A stretch of DNA of 64,000 bases, taken from NCBI GenBank assembly GCA_039944855.1, contig JBDUXZ010000005.1:124001-188000 (forward strand), read 5' to 3'. Below are positions 60,110 through 64,000 of the stretch, piece by piece. Source of the stretch: Rhodothermales bacterium. Its GTDB lineage: Bacteria; Bacteroidota; Rhodothermia; Rhodothermales; JANQRZ01. Positions within the stretch are counted from its first letter, which is position 1. The number at the start of each line of letters is the position of its first letter. Under the pieces are notes generated by a model. It was not told where the DNA came from and searched no databases. It saw only the letters and a list, made by a program, of their open reading frames with translations. Made by a program: the position numbers and the translations under genes.

Positions 60110-61654
60110 ATGAAAATCCCTTCGCTCGTCCTCCGCCAGCTCTACACGTTCGGCAGTCTCGCTCGCGAGAACGGCGGGGTCCGCTTCAGCCTCAAGAACC
60201 GGCTCTCCGACGTCACGCTCCTCCGGCTCACCGAGGTCAGCATCGACGGCACGACGATCCCGGCGGACCGCCTCTCGCTGGAGCTCTCCGACGGCACCAC
60301 GCGGCCCGCGTCCGCCCTCTCGCCGGATCGGCCGATCCCGCTCCCGCTCCGCGAGGTGATCCACCTCAAAGCCCGCGACACGGACCTCGGCGACGGCGTC
60401 CACCACATCCAGATCGGCTTCGACACGGACGGCTTCGGGAAGCTCTCGTTCAAGGTGAAAGACGCCGTGACCGAGCGCGACGAGAACCGCGTCCGTATCC
60501 CGCGCGACACCGAGGACGACTACTCCGAGGACGCCATCGCCGAGCGGCAGCAGTTCGTCGAGGAGTTCACGGGGACGAAGCTGGAGCACGTCCCGCACTA
60601 CTCGTTCGACCCGCACGCCTTGCAGGGGAATGTCGAGAGCTTCATCGGCGTGGCGCAGATCCCGCTCGGCATCGCGGGACCGATCACGGTCCACGGCGAG
60701 CACGCCCAGGGCGACTTCCTCATCCCGCTCGCCACGACCGAGGGCACCCTCGTCGCCTCGTACAACCGGGGGATGAAGGTGCTCAACATGTCCGGCGGCG
60801 TGAAGTGCACCGTCTCTGAGGACTGCATGCAGCGCGCGCCCGTGTTCATCTTCGAGTCCGCCCGCGAGGCCCGCGACTTCAAGGAGTGGTTGAACCACAA
60901 CATGGGCCCCATCCGCGAAGCCGCCGAAGGGACGACGAGCGTCGGCAAACTCGTGTTCATCGACACGTACCTCTCCAACAACTTCGCCTTTTGCCGCTTC
61001 AACTTCACGACGGGCGACGCCGCCGGGCAGAACATGGTCGGCCGCGCCACCTTCGCCGCGTGCTCGTGGATCCTCGACAACAACGACACAATCCGCCGCT
61101 TCTTCCTCGAGAGCAACTTCGCCACCGACAAGAAGGCGAGCCAGGTGAACATCATGCGGACGCGCGGCAAGCGCGTCACGGCCGAGTGCACGATCAAGGC
61201 CGAAGTCCTGCGCCAGCACATGCGCGTCGAGCCGAAGGGGCTCTACTACCACTGGGGCATTGCCGGCGCGATCGGGTCGATCCTCTCCGGGGCCAACAAC
61301 AACGGGCTCCACTCGCCGAATGGCATCACGGCCATGTTCATGGCGACGGGGCAGGACGTGGCGAACGTCTCGGAGTCCTCAGCCGCCCTGCTCTACTGCG
61401 ACCTCACGCCCGACGAAGACCTCTACATGTCGATCACGATCCCGTCGCTCATCATCGCGACGCATGGCGGCGGGACGGGCGGGGCGACGCAGCAGGAGTG
61501 CCTGAAGATGCTCGGCTGCGTGGGCCGGGGGAAAGCGAAGAAGCTGGCCGAGATCATCGCCGGCGTCGTGCTCGCGGGCGAGATCTCGCTCGCCTCCGCC
61601 ATCTCGTCGAACGACTGGGTATCGAGCCACGAGCAGTACGGCCGCAACCGCTAG
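60110..61654 (+). CDS. hydroxymethylglutaryl-CoA reductase with extra N-terminal domain
   Basis: The product is 514 residues from the ATG at 60110. Catalytic residues are in place: E211 (ATTEG), K341 (TDKKAS), D416 (GQDVANV) and H507 (SSHEQYGRNR). The NAD(P)H loop is GDAAGQNM at 302-309, a variant of the usual GDAMGMNM. The first 130 residues (SLKNRLSDVTLLRLTEVSID and onward) are strand-rich and not part of the reductase fold I know. HMG-CoA reductase makes mevalonate. No other mevalonate-pathway gene is nearby, and dxr at 19732 shows the MEP route is present. Confidence 0.93.
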   Translation: MKIPSLVLRQLYTFGSLARENGGVRFSLKNRLSDVTLLRLTEVSIDGTTIPADRLSLELSDGTTRPASALSPDRPIPLPLREVIHLKARDTDLGDGVHHIQIGFDTDGFGKLSFKVKDAVTERDENRVRIPRDTEDDYSEDAIAERQQFVEEFTGTKLEHVPHYSFDPHALQGNVESFIGVAQIPLGIAGPITVHGEHAQGDFLIPLATTEGTLVASYNRGMKVLNMSGGVKCTVSEDCMQRAPVFIFESAREARDFKEWLNHNMGPIREAAEGTTSVGKLVFIDTYLSNNFAFCRFNFTTGDAAGQNMVGRATFAACSWILDNNDTIRRFFLESNFATDKKASQVNIMRTRGKRVTAECTIKAEVLRQHMRVEPKGLYYHWGIAGAIGSILSGANNNGLHSPNGITAMFMATGQDVANVSESSAALLYCDLTPDEDLYMSITIPSLIIATHGGGTGGATQQECLKMLGCVGRGKAKKLAEIIAGVVLAGEISLASAISSNDWVSSHEQYGRNR

Positions 61655-61689
61655 CGTACCGGCTCTGGATTTAGCCCGATTCTTTGCAC

Positions 61690-61719
61690 CGGAGGGGCGG
61701 CTGGCTGGCCGCCCCTCCG
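61690..61719 (+). terminator. hairpin after the HMG-CoA reductase gene
   Basis: A perfect 12-bp stem (61690-61701 with 61708-61719), with loop TGGCTG, lies 36 bases after the stop codon. A T tract is missing, so it may be a weak terminator or a leader hairpin of the antiporter gene. Confidence 0.5.
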
Positions 61720-61759
61720 CGTATGTTGCAGTCCATTCTTCTCCTCGCCTGTCCTGCCT

Positions 61760-63787
61760 GTGCTCGCCGTCACGATCCCCTTCCTCAACGAACTCGTCGC
61801 GCTCTTCGCCGCGAGCGTGGCGATCGCGTACCTCTGCTACCGGCTCAAGCTCGTCCCCATCGCGGGGTTCCTGATCGCGGGCGTGCTCATCGGGCCCCAC
61901 GCGCTCGGGCTGGTGTCCGAGCAAGAGTTGGTGGACGTCCTCGCCGAAGTCGGCGTGATCCTGCTGCTGTTCACGATCGGCGTCGAGTTCAGCCTGACGA
62001 AGCTGGCGAAGCTGGGCAGCGCGATCTTCGTCGGCGGCGGGCTCCAGGTCGGGATCACGATCGCGCTCATCACGGCGGCGCTCGTGGCATTCGGCGGGAC
62101 GTGGCAGAGCGGGGTGTACACGGGCTGCCTCGTCGCGCTGAGCAGCACGGCGATCGTGCTCGGACTCCTCGCCGAGCGGGCGGAGTCGGACACGCCGTCG
62201 GGCCAGCTCTCGCTCGCGCTCCTCATCTTCCAGGACCTCGCCATCGTCGTGATGGTGCTGCTCGTGCCGCTCCTCGCCGGGCAGGGCGGGACGACGGGCG
62301 AGTTCCTGTGGGTCCTCGCGAAAGCGGCCCTCCTCATCGCCGCCGTGCTCGTGCTCGCGCGCCGCGGCGTGCCGTGGCTCCTCGACAAGATCGCGCGGAC
62401 GCGGCGGCAGGAGCTGTTCCTCCTCACCGTCGTCGCCGTGTGCTTCGGGACGGCGGCGGTGTCGAGCCTCGCCGGGGTCAGCCTCGCGCTCGGGGCGTTC
62501 CTCGCCGGGCTCGTCGTGAGCGAGAGCGAGTACAGCGAGCAGGCGCTCAGCGAAGTCCTTCCGCTGCGGACGATCTTCAACGCCGTGTTCTTCGTGTCGG
62601 TGGGGATGCTGCTCGACCTCTCGTTCTTCCTCTCAAACCTGGGCCTCGTCCTCGCCGTCGCCGCCGTCGTCGTCGTCGTCAAGCTCGTGACGGCGTCGGC
62701 GGGCGTGCTCGCCCTGGGCTACCCCGTGCGGATCGCGGCGGCGACGGGGCTGACGCTCGCGCAGATCGGGGAGTTCTCGTTCGTGCTGGAGCGGGCGGGC
62801 CGCGCGGCGGGCCTCTCCCCCGCCGGGCTCGGCGATACGGGCGAGCAGGTGTTCATCGCGTCGACGGTCCTGCTAATGCTGCTGACGCCGCTCCTCATCC
62901 AGACCGGCCCCCGTCTCGGCACCGCCCTCGCGCGGACGCCGCTCCGCCGCCTCGGGGCCTCCGTCGATCCCGTGGAGGAGGCCGCCGACGAGCCGGAGCT
63001 CGAAGACCACGTGATCGTCGTCGGCTACGGCCCGGCCGGCCGCCGCCTCGTCCAGGTGCTCCGCGACACAGGCATCCCGTTCGTCGTGCTCGAGATGAAC
63101 CCGGAGTCGGTGAAGACGATGAACGACGCGGGCGTCCGCGCCATCTACGGCGACGCGACGCGGCAGCACATCCTCGAACTCGCGGGCGTCGAGACAGCCA
63201 AGCTCGCCGTCGTCGTCATCAACGATCCGGCGGCGTCGCCGCGCATCATCCAGCTCGCGCGCTTCCTCAACCCCACGCTCCAGATCGTCGCCCGGACGCG
63301 GTTCCTCGCCGACATTGAGCGGCTCCACGAGGTCGGCGCGGACATCGTCGTGCCCGAGGAGATGGAGACGACGGTGCGGATCTTCTCGCACGTCCTCGGA
63401 TCGTACATGGTGCCGCCCGAGGAAATCGAGCGGAAGGCGCGCGCCCTCCGCGCCGAGGACTACGGCGTGCTGCGCGGGAGCATCCAGGAGGCGCACCTCA
63501 TGGTGTTGCAGGGCCTCGACGAGGAGGGGATGCACACGCGCGCCGTCGCCGTGCGGGCGGGGGCACCCGCCGCGGGCGAGACGCTCGAAGCCCTCGCCCT
63601 GCGCCGCGACCACAGCATCACCGTGCTCGCCGTTCGCCGGGGCGATCAGACGATCGCGAGCCCCGCCGGCAACTTCCGCGTCGAGGCCGGCGACCGCCTC
63701 ATCCTCGTCGGCCTCGCCGAGCACTTCGCCGCCTGCGCCGACCTCTTCCGCCCCCCCGTCGCCCGCCCCGCCGACGCCGAGACGTAA
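61760..63787 (+). CDS. CPA2-type cation:proton antiporter with TrkA domains
   Basis: The product is 675 residues from a GTG at 61760. About 12 membrane segments fill residues 1-385, with LIAGVLIGPHALGLV, FTIGVEFSLTKL and LAQIGEFSFVLERAG typical of KefB/GerN-type exchangers. A TrkA-N domain follows (DHVIVVGYGPAGRRLVQVL at about 414, a Rossmann NAD site). A TrkA-C domain ends the protein (GNFRVEAGDRLILVGL). It probably exchanges K+ or Na+ for protons across the inner membrane under nucleotide control. No KefF-type partner is next to it. Confidence 0.93.
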   Translation: MLAVTIPFLNELVALFAASVAIAYLCYRLKLVPIAGFLIAGVLIGPHALGLVSEQELVDVLAEVGVILLLFTIGVEFSLTKLAKLGSAIFVGGGLQVGITIALITAALVAFGGTWQSGVYTGCLVALSSTAIVLGLLAERAESDTPSGQLSLALLIFQDLAIVVMVLLVPLLAGQGGTTGEFLWVLAKAALLIAAVLVLARRGVPWLLDKIARTRRQELFLLTVVAVCFGTAAVSSLAGVSLALGAFLAGLVVSESEYSEQALSEVLPLRTIFNAVFFVSVGMLLDLSFFLSNLGLVLAVAAVVVVVKLVTASAGVLALGYPVRIAAATGLTLAQIGEFSFVLERAGRAAGLSPAGLGDTGEQVFIASTVLLMLLTPLLIQTGPRLGTALARTPLRRLGASVDPVEEAADEPELEDHVIVVGYGPAGRRLVQVLRDTGIPFVVLEMNPESVKTMNDAGVRAIYGDATRQHILELAGVETAKLAVVVINDPAASPRIIQLARFLNPTLQIVARTRFLADIERLHEVGADIVVPEEMETTVRIFSHVLGSYMVPPEEIERKARALRAEDYGVLRGSIQEAHLMVLQGLDEEGMHTRAVAVRAGAPAAGETLEALALRRDHSITVLAVRRGDQTIASPAGNFRVEAGDRLILVGLAEHFAACADLFRPPVARPADAET

Positions 63788-63844
63788 TCCCCCATCCCGT
63801 GACTCTGCCCCGCTCCTCTTCCTCCACCATCGCCTCACGGAAGT

Positions 63845-64000
63845 ATGAACTCTGACGAGTCCCGAGCGACCCCGTTCGCCCAGACGTACTTCCACGGAAC
63901 GAAGGCTGACCTCCGGGTTGGGGATCTGATTGAGGTCGGCTTCGCGTCGAACTTCGGCCAGAGGAACAACGCAGGGTACATCTTCTTGACCGCGACCCTC
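63845..64000 (+). CDS. arr: NAD+:rifampin ADP-ribosyltransferase (Arr), 5' part
   Basis: The frame runs from the ATG at 63845 to the window end, giving 52 residues. FAQTYFHGTKADLRVGDLIE followed by FASNFGQRNNAGYIFLTATL matches the start of Arr enzymes, with the NAD-contacting His in YFHGTK. Arr transfers ADP-ribose to a hydroxyl of rifamycins and inactivates them. About 85 percent of third codon positions are G or C, which looks slightly lower than in its neighbours. The rest of the gene is outside the window. Confidence 0.88.
   Translation, partial: MNSDESRATPFAQTYFHGTKADLRVGDLIEVGFASNFGQRNNAGYIFLTATL

Noticed and set aside
61681-61759. Promoter for the antiporter from TTTGCAC and TATGTT
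   Set aside because: The spacing between the two elements is over 30 bases and a 12-bp hairpin lies between them, so they cannot form one promoter.

Overview
The window is gene-dense, high-GC bacterial chromosome with no rRNA, no recognisable tRNA, no phage genes and no IS transposase. Several features point to the Rhodothermia side of Bacteroidota (Rhodothermales / Rubricoccaceae-like). Two proteins carry a C-terminal type IX secretion (T9SS) sorting domain. Families typical of Bacteroidota occur (GWxTD protein, DUF4175-like Met/Gln-rich protein, DUF2851, two Skp/OmpH genes beside bamA, DUF1501/DUF1800 pairs). GC is far above that of most Bacteroidota. The species assignment is inference.

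Layout. 1-5.6 kb (+): the 3' part of an AI-2E-family permease, a YqaA-like membrane protein, rlmN, a small membrane protein, a HerA-like ATPase, a small lipoprotein and an FmdB-like protein that has lost its zinc ribbon. 5.6-20.9 kb (mostly -): an envelope and housekeeping block with a GWxTD lipoprotein, tpiA, gatB, bcp, a DUF547 lipoprotein, surE, panB, two Skp-like chaperones, bamA, uppS, rseP and dxr. It joins outer-membrane assembly (bamA, skp), undecaprenyl synthesis (dxr, uppS) and envelope-stress proteolysis (rseP). 21-27 kb (mainly +): a TPR protein, a secreted protein of a group often named asparagine synthetase B, a barrel-like protein, a stand-alone B12-binding domain, an RmlD-like reductase and a META lipoprotein. 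27.7-31.6 kb: serS, then CDP-alcohol phosphatidyltransferase, a UPF0104 flippase-like protein and mscL on the minus strand.

31.9-40.8 kb is the most distinctive region. Two copies of a DUF1800-DUF1501 pair flank two nine-repeat WG lipoproteins. Both DUF1501 proteins have a Cys/His-rich N terminus, a twin-arginine-like motif and a T9SS tail. This looks like a duplicated module for an exported, probably cell-surface system of unknown function.

40.8-64 kb: a codon-atypical lipoprotein, acyl-CoA dehydrogenase, pyrF, DUF2851, an ABM-domain protein, a TonB-dependent receptor, a 1137-residue DUF4175-like protein, a lipoprotein, a BtuD/FecE-like ATPase next to a PduO-type cobalamin adenosyltransferase, a sortilin-like beta-propeller protein, a DUF1232 protein, endonuclease III, a GNAT enzyme, an HMG-CoA reductase, a CPA2 antiporter with a TrkA domain, and the start of a rifampin ADP-ribosyltransferase.

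The intergenic regions hold at least four families of long imperfect palindromes. In this window their placement tends to follow gene orientation (convergent or divergent gaps). dxr (MEP pathway) and an HMG-CoA reductase (mevalonate pathway enzyme) occur in the same 64 kb, which raises the question of what the reductase is for.
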